A DNA stretch of 16,746 nt from Oehlia diaphana. Lineage: Eukaryota > Glomeromycota > Glomeromycetes > Glomerales > Glomeraceae. The translations under genes and the position numbers were made by a program. The stretch lies in contig QZLH01001361.1 in NCBI GenBank assembly GCA_003833135.1, positions 1 to 16,746 of the forward strand, given 5' to 3'. This document shows, in pieces, positions 1-10,601 of this stretch. Under the pieces are notes generated by a model, which saw nothing but the letters and a program-made list of their open reading frames with translations, made no database searches and had not been told where the DNA came from. Positions within the stretch are counted from its first letter, which is position 1; every line of letters starts with the position of its first letter.

Positions 1-210
1 AATTATACTACTGCCGGTCACGTGACTATTGAAATTTTATTAAGATCGACATAAAAATTTCCTTTTTGGGAATTTGGTACAACATAACTTGAATTTCATT
101 GGGCAACAAAATTTCCTTTTTTTGGATTTTTGTTAATGTCACGTGACAACGACCTAACTTTTTATTAACGGACTACCCCAAAATGTCACGAAACGGCCGG
201 CATTAAGAAA
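1..210. repeat. Repeat-like DNA with paired GTCACGTGAC palindromes and imperfect terminal inverted repeats
   Basis: The perfect 10-bp palindrome GTCACGTGAC occurs at 17-26 and again at 138-147. The sequence TGCCGGTCACGTGAC (12-26) is imperfectly inverted at 185-202, where the reverse complement reads TGCCGGCCGTTTCGTGAC. Between them two related blocks containing AAATTTCCTTTTT lie at about 55-70 and 109-125. The region is locally richer in GC and in structure than the surrounding DNA and has no open frame. It looks like a small non-autonomous element or a piece of one, but no target duplication can be shown. CACGTG is also a bHLH-type E-box core, so a regulatory reading is possible. Confidence 0.35.
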
Positions 211-311
211 TTAAGAAATTAACTATGTGATAAATAATGTGTGACAAATAGGTTTTTGTCAACCGAAATAAGTAGGGAAATCTTATTAACGCTACTGCGC
301 CACAATAAGTA

Positions 312-400
312 AATTCGATTTTTATTCGATAATCGATTTAAAATCGATTCTTATCGATTTTCGATAAATTCGATTATTGTAAAATCGATTCCAATCCCTA
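312..400. mobile_element. Probable hAT-like element terminus (right end only)
   Basis: A cluster of ATCGATT/TCGATAA motifs runs from about 312 to 390 and ends in CCAATCCCTA at 391-400. Read inward from the other strand this is TAGGGATTGGAATCG, which fits the YARNG start typical of hAT-superfamily inverted repeats. The matching left end would lie before position 1, and no second copy is seen in the window. The 8-bp duplication expected at 401-408 (GACTATAC) therefore cannot be tested here. No transposase coding is visible. Confidence 0.4.
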
Positions 401-466
401 GACTATACTTGTCCTACGTTACTAATTGATTTAAATATCGCGAACTCGTAAGTCGTAACAAAGAAT

Positions 467-467
<1 letters not shown>

Positions 468-502
<35 letters not shown>
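468..502. repeat. 35-bp poly(A) tract
   Basis: An uninterrupted run of 35 A lies between GAATC and TCAAATGG. It could be a simple homopolymer or the tail of a retroposed sequence. No clear SINE promoter boxes and no convincing direct repeats flank it, so no element is called. Confidence 0.6.
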
Positions 503-505
<3 letters not shown>

Positions 506-1046
506 AATGGGTAATTACTATTATTTACCTTATAATCTACTTATCTACTTTCTGCTATTAGCTTACTTGTTATGTCAATTTTTTGCAATAAAAAAAAACA
601 TTTCTTATCTAATTATTTCGCTAAAATGAATTCTACTAAGCTTTTAAAATTGAATATTAACAACTTTATGTTTGTTCTAATTTTCCAAAATATTTAATAT
701 AATTTAGATGTATTTTGGGTTTAAATAATTTATATTTTTTAATTTTTTAATAAAAACAAGGGAACTAAAAATGATACGCAAATCGTTCCTTCCTTGTATA
801 ATTTGGGTAATTCAGTCCTACCAATCTCTTATTATTTATTATCGGTCGTCGATTTAATGATGTCTGTACTACAAGAAATAATATCGAAATTATGTAATTT
901 AAAGTCATGATCGTCTCTATCTATATTAACCGATGAATAAAATATTTGAGAATATTTTAAAAATGATTTAGGGAAAGGAATTCATACCAAATTTTGTAAT
1001 ATAATTTGATAAATTTTAATGTAACTTAATTATTTAAATATTTGAA
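503..1046. other. AT-rich intergenic DNA, nothing recognised
   Basis: Stop codons are dense in all frames. There is no RNA gene and no convincing repeat, only short A and T runs. Confidence 0.5.
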
Positions 1047-1070
1047 CTAGCAACAAGCCCGTTGCTTCGC
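1047..1070 (-). mobile_element. Helitron-like 3' terminus (hairpin followed by CTAG)
   Basis: On the minus strand GCGAAGCAACGGGCTTGTTG is followed by CTAG and then T. The stem GCAAC/GTTGC encloses a GC-rich loop. A GC-rich hairpin directly upstream of CTRR, with T at the insertion boundary, is the usual 3' end of Helitron rolling-circle transposons, and AAGCAACGGGC resembles such ends in my memory. The element body would extend to higher coordinates. No 5' TC end and no Rep/helicase coding could be located, so this may be a solo or degraded end. Confidence 0.35.
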
Positions 1071-1770
1071 ATCAGAATTAATAATTACCTTGAGATAAAC
1101 AAAAATTTATTTTATACGGATATAAAATGATAATAAAAATCAATTTTTCTTGATTAACTTTGGAAAAGAATATCATTATTATGACAATATTCTCATAAAC
1201 TTAGACAATACACATTTCGTTAACTTTGAAATTCAGATAATATTCTCAAAAAATGGATATGTTTAATTGAAACGGGTTACCAGTTGGATATTGATTACAG
1301 AATGAGAACTGGACGTAATCTAATCAAATTTTGCATTTAAATGTGGTTACATGAATTAAAAATGGGTTAACACTTTTTGATGAATAAAAATCATTTAGAT
1401 ATTCCGATAATTTCATAACATAACCATTAAATAAAATTTATACAATTTAAAATAATAATCAAATGAAATAATTTTTATTAAAAAATACTGGTGCGTTGTT
1501 ACAAAATTACTTTGCTTACACATGATATTTTTTATAATTATCTTTATTTAATAATTGAAAAGTCCTATAAATAAATAGAAATAGAATTATTTAAATTACA
1601 AACTAAGAATCTTATTAATTCTCTAATCTTAGTGTTTAAATAATTTCAAAATAAAATAATAAGTAGTAAAAAATGAATTTGTTATCAAGTAAATTAATTT
1701 AAAATCCATCTAAAGAGAATAAATATATTAGTGAATAAATATAATATAATATTTTAATATTATTAAAATA
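1071..1770. other. AT-rich intergenic DNA, possibly the body of a degraded element
   Basis: There is no open frame of note. Minus-strand acceptor-like strings (TTCTCTTTAG before about 1690, TTTATAG before about 1565) follow the mini-gene at 1771-1963. They could be further decayed exons, but no coding pattern links them. Confidence 0.35.
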
Positions 1771-1963
1771 TTAAATTATAAACAAACCATCAGGAATTTC
1801 TTGTTTATCCTTTTCTTCTGAATGAGGATTTAGATTATTTTACTTCATCTATAAAAATATGATAAGTTAGAATAATAATACTGACCATTTTTATAAATAA
1901 TTTATTTTACTTACCATTAATACTAATGTTTGATCGTTGCTGCGTTATTTCTCTCTCAGTCAT
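1771..1963 (-). pseudogene. Candidate decayed two-exon mini-gene, function unknown
   Basis: The minus strand has an ATG at 1963-1961 opening MTEREITQQRSNISIN, a peptide rich in polar and charged residues and unlike its AT-driven surroundings. It ends at a canonical donor (G|GTAAGT, intron 1914-1849, 66 bp), followed by an acceptor TTTTTATAG. Exon 2 continues DEVK and meets an in-frame TAA at 1837-1835. One frame over, it stays open to 1771 and encodes an acidic stretch including HSEEKDKQEIPDG. This pattern of good splice sites, codon-like composition and one frameshift suggests the remnant of a real gene or a transposon-borne exon pair. I do not recognise the family. An alternative is that exon 2 splices onward at GATG|GTTTGT near 1785. 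Confidence 0.3.
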
Positions 1964-3522
1964 TTTGAACGTCGTATATTATTAATAAATCAAATTTAAT
2001 AAAATATTCATTCTTATCTTCAACGAAAATTAGTATCAAATATTTAAGGTTATACCATTCTCCATTTTCAATTTTTTAAATAATCTGGATGATTCCTTGC
2101 TATCATTATTTATAATCAAGATTTTTTTCTAATATTATTTATTTTAGTTATTGCTTAGGATAATTCTTTTTTATTGGTAATTGATGTTTAATGAACCAAA
2201 TTTGAAGTTTCGAATGAAAAGGCGAAACCAAAAATTCAATTTTGATTATAAAGTTTATTTGCATTATATTTCAATATTATAATATAGCAACATATTTTCA
2301 AGCAAAATTTCAAAATAACAAAATATTATATAATCCTAAAACTCAAAATACCGACAGAGCCATAATTCAAAATTTCATATCCTAATCCCGAAATGTCAAT
2401 TCCTTGGCACTTCATAATCTTCATAATACAAAACTACAAAATCCCGAAATGATTATTGTACCATCAACTTCAGGATTTTAAATCTTCATTCTTTAAGAAT
2501 TTTACACAAATGGTGAGTATAATTTTCTAATGGTCTAAATTCTTAGAAAGTCCTAGTAAATGATTTTTTTTTGCATTAAAAAGTGAAAAAAAAGATGTTT
2601 AAAATAGGATCATTCTATAGAGTCGCTTACCAAATAGATATAGTCTGAGTCAATAGTGTCATCCAGAATTTCAGATATACATAAAAAATGGATAGTTGTA
2701 CTCTTAAACATTGGTGACTTTAGTCTCCAACTATAATAATTTTCTTTTTTTTTCCTGCAATAAAAAATTATCAAGAGATGATCTCTGAATTTTTTTTTAA
2801 AAAATATTTGATCGAGTAGAGAAATTATCTTAACTTTTAATTTTTATAAGCTCATTAGTATGTTACGAAAAAGGTAATAATTTTTCAGGATTTGATTTTA
2901 GGATATATTGTATCATCATGATTATAAGCTTTGGGATTTCATACCAAATCCGTTATAATTTGATCAAGGATATTGAATGATTTACTTACAGTATCTATCT
3001 CTTAACAATTGGTAGTAAGCTAGCGCCTTCTGTTGGCGTTGTTCTACGTGCTATTTTGCTAATTTCTTTTCATTATCTACGCATCTCAATCAGTTATTTG
3101 ACATGATATAATAAATGTCAAAAACAAAGATTATAAAGATGATTTCAAAAATCAATTAAATTTCACAATTAATATAATCCTCTACATAGATAAATCATGC
3201 ATTTTTTATAAAGAAATATTAATTCTTAAAAACTTTTTGATGTCTGTCAGATTTTCATATAAGAAATAAAATTAATCTGTATCTATTCTGGGTCATTCCT
3301 TTATGTTAGATTGTGTTGCATTTGAGTGTAGATATACAAAAGAAATATTAACTATGATATATATTTGATATTTTTATAAGAATGTGTAATTACAACTTGA
3401 AATAATTAAAGTGTAGCTTCAAGAATCAAGGCTTTTTAATGATGTACAAATTGTCAATGTTTCCACCAAATTAGTGAAAACCTTTAACTATTCTACCCTT
3501 TCTTTTCTCGATATCCGGATCC
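1964..3522. other. AT-rich intergenic DNA, no gene seen
   Basis: No supportable reading frame or RNA gene. The one GC-richer spot is at about 3020-3045, where on the minus strand CGCCAACAGAAGGCG can form a small hairpin directly before CTAG. This is weakly similar to a Helitron end, but the following base is C, not T. Confidence 0.45.
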
Positions 3523-3803
3523 TAGTGATGGCCAGTGACCCAAATGCTCATCAGCATTAAATGACAAATGACCTAGCCATTTATAATTGTACCATAATTC
3601 TGGCCAAAGTTATCTATGTAATTCATTGTTTCAAGGATTAAAATTATGTCACATGATAATATGAATTTGTAATTCTGGTCGGCATCATAAATTTAGTCAA
3701 TTAATTCTAAATGACTCAAATGACAAATGAACCGAATGACTAGGTTCGAGGTTCGAAGGTCATTTAGGGTCATTTCAAAATGGTCAAATGACCTCCATCA
3801 CTG
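3523..3803. mobile_element. Probable 281-bp MITE with YAGTGATGG inverted ends (hAT-like)
   Basis: The left end begins TAGTGATGG at 3523. The right end finishes CCATCACTG at 3803, whose reverse complement is CAGTGATGG, so the termini match at 8 of 9 bases and both fit the YARNG start of hAT elements. The interior is full of short AATGAC/GTCATTT repeats in both orientations, especially at 3561-3575, 3708-3735 and 3763-3793, giving strong self-complementarity. There is no open reading frame, so it would be non-autonomous. The flanking 8 bases (CCGGATCC and ACGCAATG) do not match, which implies an old or rearranged insertion or misplaced ends. Confidence 0.5.
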
Positions 3804-3979
3804 ACGCAATGTAATACAAAATGTCCATAATTCTGATTGGCACAACAATAATCTTAATTAGTTTGAAATCTTTACTTTTTTCACATCATGATATTATAAA
3901 GTAACCACAAATAGTAATAATAATAAGATCCACATGATTTTTTTGTTTGTAATACAGTATTGAACGTAAAAGCAAAAGT

Positions 3980-4080
3980 TTTACTTTTATTTTTTTTAAA
4001 AAAAAAAAAAAAATTCCGGAACTTTTACCTTTTCATTTTTTAAAAATTAAAACCTAAAATTTTTCAATAATATTAACAAA
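3980..4080 (+). promoter_or_regulatory. T/A-tract leader upstream of the F-box gene
   Basis: A T run passes directly into an A run (about 3989-4012) followed by ATTCCGGAAC, then an A/T-rich leader ending AACAAA before the ATG. Adenine at -3 gives a good eukaryotic start context. A similar T-to-A tract lies at about 15829-15848, downstream of the BTB gene. That this tract is promoter DNA (nucleosome-excluding) is an inference from position only. Confidence 0.3.
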
Positions 4081-5535
4081 ATGCCTCAACTTCTCGCTGA
4101 TTGTCTTGACGAAGTTATTGAATATTTAAATGATGATAAATATAGTTTACATTCATGTTTATTAGTTAATCGACTTTGGTGTCGAGTTACCGTGGGAATT
4201 TTATGGAGAGATTGTAATAATTATAGTATTTCAGATTATAGAACTTTAATTAATTGTCTTCCAGATGAGTCCAAAAAAATTTTAAAAGAAAATGGAATTA
4301 TTATTTCAACCTCACATCCAATTTTCAATTATGCAATATTTTGTAAAGTTTTATCAATTAGTAAAGTTCATGAAAAAATTATTCACCTTCTTGAAAATCA
4401 GCATAATCTTTTACCTGAAGATCTTATCAATTATACACACACAATAGTACAAGAAATATGTAAAATGTATATGAATCAGACCTCTTTAAAAGTTTTAGAA
4501 TACGTTCAAGAATCTGATATAACTTATGATATTTATCCTAGTCCAAGAGATTTCTTAAATAATCTTACAGAATTAACTTGTAGTTCAAATATTTCACCTG
4601 AACTTCTTATTAATATGACTCAAACATGTCACAATTTATTCCTTTTAGATGTAGTAATTATTTATCATGTTCCAAAGGAATTAGTTGATTTAATTACCAT
4701 TCAGAAAAATTTAAAATATTTTGGTATGATGATACATGATGGACCGAAAGGTGAAATCAAATCAATTCCATCATTAACGATGGAACTTCCTAAAACTTTA
4801 ACCAGATTTGTTGTTGTTGGAGGGAATTATAAAATTTCATTATCATTTCTAGTAAATTTTACAAATTTACAAGAACTTGAAATATCATTTGATTTTAGTG
4901 AATGTATTGAGAGTTTTGAAAAGTTACAAGAAGCTATTTTCCCACAATTACAAATTTTAATAATTAAATATTCATGTCCAAGAATGGAGTTTTTAATAAA
5001 ATTTTTAAAAAATAACGGAAAAAATTTAAAAAAAATTCACATAGATGTTGATGATTTTGAAAGTGGAATTAGTGATGATAGTGATGAGGATAGTATTAAT
5101 TCCTTGAATTTATCTATTGCTAAATATTGTCCAAACATTAGAAAACTTTCTACTGGATTTAGTGATGAAGCATTGGAAACGTTAAAAATATTATTTAATA
5201 ATTGTCAATACTTAGAAAGTATTAAAATTTGGTGCGGAGATAGATTTTTGAACGAAAAGGAAGCATTGGAGACGGTTTTGAAATATTCGAAAAATATTGA
5301 TGAAATAATTTTACAATATCAGTTTGACTTAAAATTTGAATTATTTCCAAGTGAATTAGAGTCATTTTTTATAGATTGGAATAAACGTATACCACAAAAA
5401 CCACTTTCTTTTGTGATCATTGATAGTGCATTTTGTAAAAATAGATTAGATAAAAATGTTGAAAATATGAAAATTATTGAAACATATACCAAATTAGGTG
5501 TTGTTAAGAATTTTGAAATTGGTGATTATTCGTGA
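4081..5535 (+). CDS. F-box protein with LRR-like C-terminal region, 484 aa
   Basis: An intact, intronless gene. Residues 1-45 form the F-box (MPQLLADCLDEVIEYL, then CLLVNRLWCRVTVGILWRD), the segment that in this superfamily binds SKP1 within SCF (SKP1-cullin-F-box) ubiquitin ligases. Residues from about 160 to 480 carry irregular leucine-rich-repeat-like units such as LTELTC, NLFLLDV, NLQELEI, NLKKIHI, NIRKLS and YLESIKIW. These probably build a curved substrate-binding surface. An acidic Asp/Ser patch (SDDSDEDS) lies near residue 335. Length and architecture match the large F-box family of Rhizophagus-type fungi. The start is chosen because the F-box begins at once after this ATG and the -3 base is A. 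Substrate unknown; cytosolic or nuclear by inference. No signal peptide or membrane segment is seen. The frame is uninterrupted, so it is probably functional. Confidence 0.88.
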   Translation: MPQLLADCLDEVIEYLNDDKYSLHSCLLVNRLWCRVTVGILWRDCNNYSISDYRTLINCLPDESKKILKENGIIISTSHPIFNYAIFCKVLSISKVHEKIIHLLENQHNLLPEDLINYTHTIVQEICKMYMNQTSLKVLEYVQESDITYDIYPSPRDFLNNLTELTCSSNISPELLINMTQTCHNLFLLDVVIIYHVPKELVDLITIQKNLKYFGMMIHDGPKGEIKSIPSLTMELPKTLTRFVVVGGNYKISLSFLVNFTNLQELEISFDFSECIESFEKLQEAIFPQLQILIIKYSCPRMEFLIKFLKNNGKNLKKIHIDVDDFESGISDDSDEDSINSLNLSIAKYCPNIRKLSTGFSDEALETLKILFNNCQYLESIKIWCGDRFLNEKEALETVLKYSKNIDEIILQYQFDLKFELFPSELESFFIDWNKRIPQKPLSFVIIDSAFCKNRLDKNVENMKIIETYTKLGVVKNFEIGDYS

Positions 5536-6374
5536 TTTCGTGAATTATAGAATTATTAACCTATTCAAGATGACGTACTACCAATTCTTGATTTATACAT
5601 GTATTTTTTTTTTTTGTAAATCGAAAGGAACATTCTTTTTTATTATTATATATTTTTAAATCTTATCTATATATATATATATGAGTAATATATAAGAACA
5701 TTTTTATATATTAAAAAAATTTTAAAAAAATATAAAAAAAAAAATCTAAAAATATAAAATAAAAAAAAATAAAGGATTTATATTTTTATATGCGCATAAA
5801 AAATATTTCTTTTGTTTCGTGTGTCTAATGGATCAAACATAGCTTTCTTGTATTTTATAATTCAATTAAGTGTAAGTAAGCGATTCTTTTGCAAATATCC
5901 GTGTTTAGATCTGATTAACCACATTAAAAGCTCGCTTCTGTGATATCACTCTTCTTTACTTACAAAGCCTACCACGAATAACCAACATAAACACTTATTT
6001 ACTATATACTTATTACTTTATAGATGACACACAATCATACCAAGGTTTGAAAAAAGCGTTTTGCGTTCTGAAAACTGATTATCTTAAAATTTTCATCCAG
6101 TATTTATATTTTTACAGGGATTAAACACCAGGGTCAAATATGGGTAAATCTGGGGAAATGGATCAATTCAAGTCTTATTCCAAATTTTATCACAGATAAA
6201 TCTTGGAGTTTGACCCCAGATTTTTGATCAAGAACGATGGATTATGGTTAAAAAAGCATTATTTTCGCATCAAACGTATTTTTCACAGATCACCTATTTT
6301 TATTATTAAGATTTTTATAAAATTAATGTATGCATTAATTAATAAAAAATATTTTTATATTTTCAATTTCTCAA
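5536..6374. other. AT-rich intergenic DNA with (TA)n and a small inverted repeat
   Basis: Just after the F-box gene the DNA is A/T runs with a short (TA)n tract at about 5670-5683. At 6146-6155 AAATCTGGGG is inverted as CCCCAGATTT at 6214-6223, and GGGTCAAA (6131-6138) is inverted at 6209-6216. The stretch starting CAGGGATTAAA at about 6116 could be a decayed transposon end, but no partner end or target duplication was found. Confidence 0.35.
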
Positions 6375-6806
6375 TTATTTAAAACAATGCTTCCAAAAAT
6401 AGACGTCTATCCAATTTGCTACATGTGTTTTGCCAAATCCATCTTCTGTAATATATATAACTTTACGAAATCTATTATAAGGTATCCACTCTAATAAATG
6501 ATATTCATTTTTTGTTGATAGTAAATTATTTTGAATAAATTTATCAATATCATCATTACCACTAGTCCAATTATTAAAATTTTGTTGAAATCTTTTGGAA
6601 TTACAATTTGACACCAATTCTTTCCAGTATTTTTTTCTCTAAAATTTCAATTACAAGTATGACAATATTTCTGTCCCATATTTATTATGTTAATTGTTTA
6701 CATTCCCTACATATTCCATATTTTCGTTCTTTCAAATTGTCTGACAAACATGTGGCGTACTTTCTTGTTTGCATCTCATACAACTTCCATATTTTTGTTC
6801 TTCCAT
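6375..6806 (-). pseudogene. Degraded N-terminal fragment of a Rhizophagus-type TKL kinase gene
   Basis: From an ATG at 6806 the minus strand reads MEEQKYGSCMRCKQ. Frame shifts then give KYGICRECKQ (about 6724-6701) and KYCHTCN followed by NTGKNWCQ (about 6670-6608), so three frames are needed to follow one Cys-rich, zinc-knuckle-like N-terminus. From 6617 a single frame is open: NSKRFQQNFNNWTSGN, IDKFIQ, LEWIPYNRF and then DGFGK, the remains of the glycine-rich ATP loop. It ends at a TAA at 6375, after ANWID. The same modules occur in the kinase pseudogene at 10602-12961 (NFKNWTSGN, IDKFIQQ, LEWIPFEKF, EGGFGK), so the family assignment is supported inside the window. Everything after the glycine loop, including the catalytic and activation segments, is absent. 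It cannot encode a kinase. Confidence 0.8.
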
Positions 6807-9800
6807 ATTTGACTGATTTATAATAATATTATAAATTAAAAGAAAAAGTTAACATCTTTACAAATAATAATGATTTCATAAAAAAAAATGGTTTGTTCTG
6901 ATGATCAAAAATTGACAAGTAGAAAAGAATTTTTTTTTTTTGGAAATAATGGACTCACATTCTTATGAGATTTTCTCATTATTAACTAGGAAAAAAAAAT
7001 TTATGACAAAAATGAAATCAGCAGAGGAAATCTATCAATGAGATAATACTAACTATAGATTTAAATCGGTATCCATTATATGGTAAGAATGAAAAATAAG
7101 CTCAATTTATTAACATATAAATAAATTATATAGAACGATTAAACCATTGTAAATCATATTAGGAAAATGTATTTGTGAGTACAGAAAAATTTATGATCAA
7201 ACTTTTATGATTATTCAAACATGATATGGTAATATATTTTAAGGAATTTCTTTTTAGAATATCAAAATAGTAAACCATTATTGGTAAATATGAAATAACG
7301 TCATTGATTACATTGTGATTATTATATCAAAACTCTATCAAGTTCCCAAATATTGTTTTCAATGATCAATACATACATACATATCAATAAAATCGGAAAC
7401 ATAATTTATTAAATGTCTTTCCATTATAGAAGCAGATGCTTTTATATGCAAATTCTTGATATAAACAACATATTGTTACAAATAATCGTACGTGTTTAAA
7501 CAATTCTTATAAAAATTATTATAATAATTTTCTGAGTAGGGAAAATGATTAGAGAATTGGCAATTTATTTTGTGTAGAACATACTAGAATCAATTAATTT
7601 TCCCACTATTTGGGATAATAAATATTTTACTCGAAAATTTTATCTTAATAATATTATAGACGATAATTTTCATTTCTCAAATTCACTATTTAAAATCTAA
7701 ATTAGATTTAGATAATTGAGAAATCTTACAGAGTTATTGATTTGAGAATTTTTTTCATAACAAGTTTGGTCGAAAAGATGTAATTGAAATTTTAATATAC
7801 ACTTTTTTAAGCGAATCACATGATGAACAGAGGTTAAAAAATTGATTTCGATATTTTTTTCTGATTTTCTGAAGGATGTAATTTACGAACTAAACTTATA
7901 GATACCCCTGCGTACAGCTATTGTTGAAAGTCACCTTACCTTTCTATATGTTTCGGGTCCTTAAATTTCCCATGTCAGTTTTGTTTTAATTAATTCTTGT
8001 AATAAAAGGAATTCACCTTTTACGCATTAACAAGCAATAACAGTGCTGGTTGGAATTAAAATCTCAGGCCGAATATTATATAAAAAGTTTAATGAATTGT
8101 GTTAAAGCTGATTATTCTTATTTTTTTAAAAAAAAGATAAGTCCTTTTTAATGTCATATTTTGAATAAAGAATAATTAAATTTTATTTTGTTTGACTAAA
8201 AGAATTATTTTCCCGATTTAGAAAAATTTTTATAAGTAACTTCTTAGCATCATTAATTACATAGAAAAAAAAATTTACAATCAATTATTCAATATTTAAA
8301 TGAATATAGTGAAATATGTCGTTTATTTCGTTTTAGAAAAAATACAATAAATGTATACGCTTGGATGAGGGTTCAATCTTTCAAAGGACTTTTCCTTAAT
8401 ATATAAATAATGCGACGGTTATAATGTTATTATTCAAATTAAAATATCAAGGAATTTCGAACAAATTCAGTTTTTTTACATGCTTCTTATTTCAAAGGTG
8501 CTCTTTAAAACGATTGATTAGACTAAAAAGAAAAAAAAATATAATTTTGTTAATAAACCAAATGTAGTTACTATTATTTTTGAAATGATTTAAAGTGAAT
8601 AATTAAAATAATTTAATATAAGCATTATTTATTTAAATTATTTTAATAAGAAAAAAATATACCAGTTATTTTAAAGTATATTTACGCTGGTGAATTGATT
8701 TTATTGAGTAATTTGATGAGATTATTGTTTGCAACTTGATGAACTACTACTTAAATAATCATTTAGTCACGTTCAAGATTATTTAATCGAAACTACAAAA
8801 TAGCAGGATTGATCTTGATGCAATTAATCTTTCTTCCTGGTTGCAAGAATCAGTACAAGATTATGATTGTAATTGATTCTATCTATAAAGATCAATCCGC
8901 TACATTATATTTCAAAAGATCTCTTTCTATAAGTAAGGTTGACCTTATCGTGAAATTCATTGTATTGCATAGACATTACATCAAGTTCTGATTGTTATTA
9001 CGAAAATAAATCATGAAAAGCCTTAAGAACAAACTTCTATCCATCAAAATATGGATATAGTAAGAATAAAAAAAAATAATATAAATATAAAAACCATTAA
9101 TACAAACTAATATAAATGTTTTTTAACCTTTTATTTTATAGCAACCGAAATTGGGTAATTTTAATAAAGTTTTTCGGGGATACAAGACGTTTAGATAATT
9201 AATAACTTAAATCCGGGATAATTTTATTTCGCCATATAATAAATAATTGTAAGAAAGATCGTGTTCTATGAATCGATCTTGTTTTGTCTAAAATATATGT
9301 TCTTAATCATAAGATCCGGGAAAACGAGTAGTAAACTTTACCTGCACTATGATTAATTTTGGCCAGCATTAGGTTTAATATTCTGAATTTACTAACATTG
9401 ATCGATCAATTTATTGAATAAAAAATTAATACTATTGTTTACTTAAAAATATTAAATTAACTTCATCCATTTTCTGCTATACGACTACAAATGTTAAAAA
9501 AACGATCACTTACTATTAATATGTGTGTGATTGTAATAATTGTATGAACAAAATCTTAAGATAACCAAAATGATTATTTTAATATATTATGTCAAAAATT
9601 CATATCAAATGCAATGTTCTTAATTTTCATATCCACCAAATTTAGCTGTTATATATACATATATATACTGTACATATATAATACTTTTTCCTCTGATAAA
9701 GAATTATTCACTAATAATGATGATTATGTTATCTGGTGTTAACACTATAAATAATATTATTTATTGTTATTTATAGATTAAAGAATATCCATTTTCTAAA

Positions 9801-10601
9801 GGGCTATCTCTGTTCAAAAAAAAAATTTTTTTTTTTTTTTTAAGAGGATGAATAAAATAAAGTTAGATATCTACCTTATAATGTTTTAATGCAAAATGTG
9901 GTGAAATAATTTGAATGGAGGTAATTGATATTAAATAATCATTGACAAAATTAAAAATTAATGTAAATTATTGTGAAAGATTAGAAAGATTAGGATTTAT
10001 ATTACGAAATAAAATCAAGTAGGTAATTGCTGAAATCAAAAAGTGAAGAAAAAAAATAACATATTTGCTTTTTAACGCCAATATAATTTAGTAGAATATT
10101 ATGTGATTAATCGTAATCTTTTCATCTCGAAAAAAAAAATGAATTTTAGTTAACTTAGTCTAACTACCTTAAGTTCCTAGTAAATAATTCAAAATTATTG
10201 AATATTTGAATCCATTGGACTATAATGTGTGTAATGTTGCATCAAAATTTCCAGTTGTCAGTTATATTAAGAATCACATTTAGACATTTAAATATAAAAT
10301 TGCTTCTTTAAATTTAACTATTGAAGTTAAATTAAATTCATCAATTATTTAAACCCTTTAGGACATATTAACCAAAACGATTTATTACGCATAAAATGAT
10401 ATAATCAAATGTTAAAAATTCTTTATTTATATAATTTATATAGAATATTTTTAAATATAAAATCCAATAAATCTATATGTAAATATAAAAACTAAGATAA
10501 AAATTTATAAAGTATAACAAATAAATGAAAGAAAAATAGACCTTCAATACTAACTTCAATACATAAACTATCTGACTTCAACTTTTATATAAAAAGAAAC
10601 T
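6807..10601. other. 3.8 kb of AT-rich DNA with no supportable gene
   Basis: Short open stretches exist (for example 8809-8991), but none shows a domain, splice-site context or coding-like composition. Notable simple features are a 12-bp perfect palindrome TTGATCGATCAA at 9399-9410, a TA-rich alternating stretch at about 9650-9682, and an A-run/T-run junction at about 9818-9842. I see no tRNA, rRNA or clear transposon ends. Confidence 0.5.

Noticed and set aside
3749..3765. GGTTCGAGGTTCGAAGG, resembling an RNA polymerase III B box
   Set aside because: No A box at a suitable distance and no tRNA-like fold; it lies inside the AATGAC-rich MITE.
6608..6823. A 71-codon plus-strand frame opposite the kinase fragment
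   Set aside because: It is antisense to the Cys-rich kinase remnant, which has clear family motifs.
8809..8991. A 60-codon plus-strand frame
   Set aside because: No recognisable domain, no splice context, background composition.
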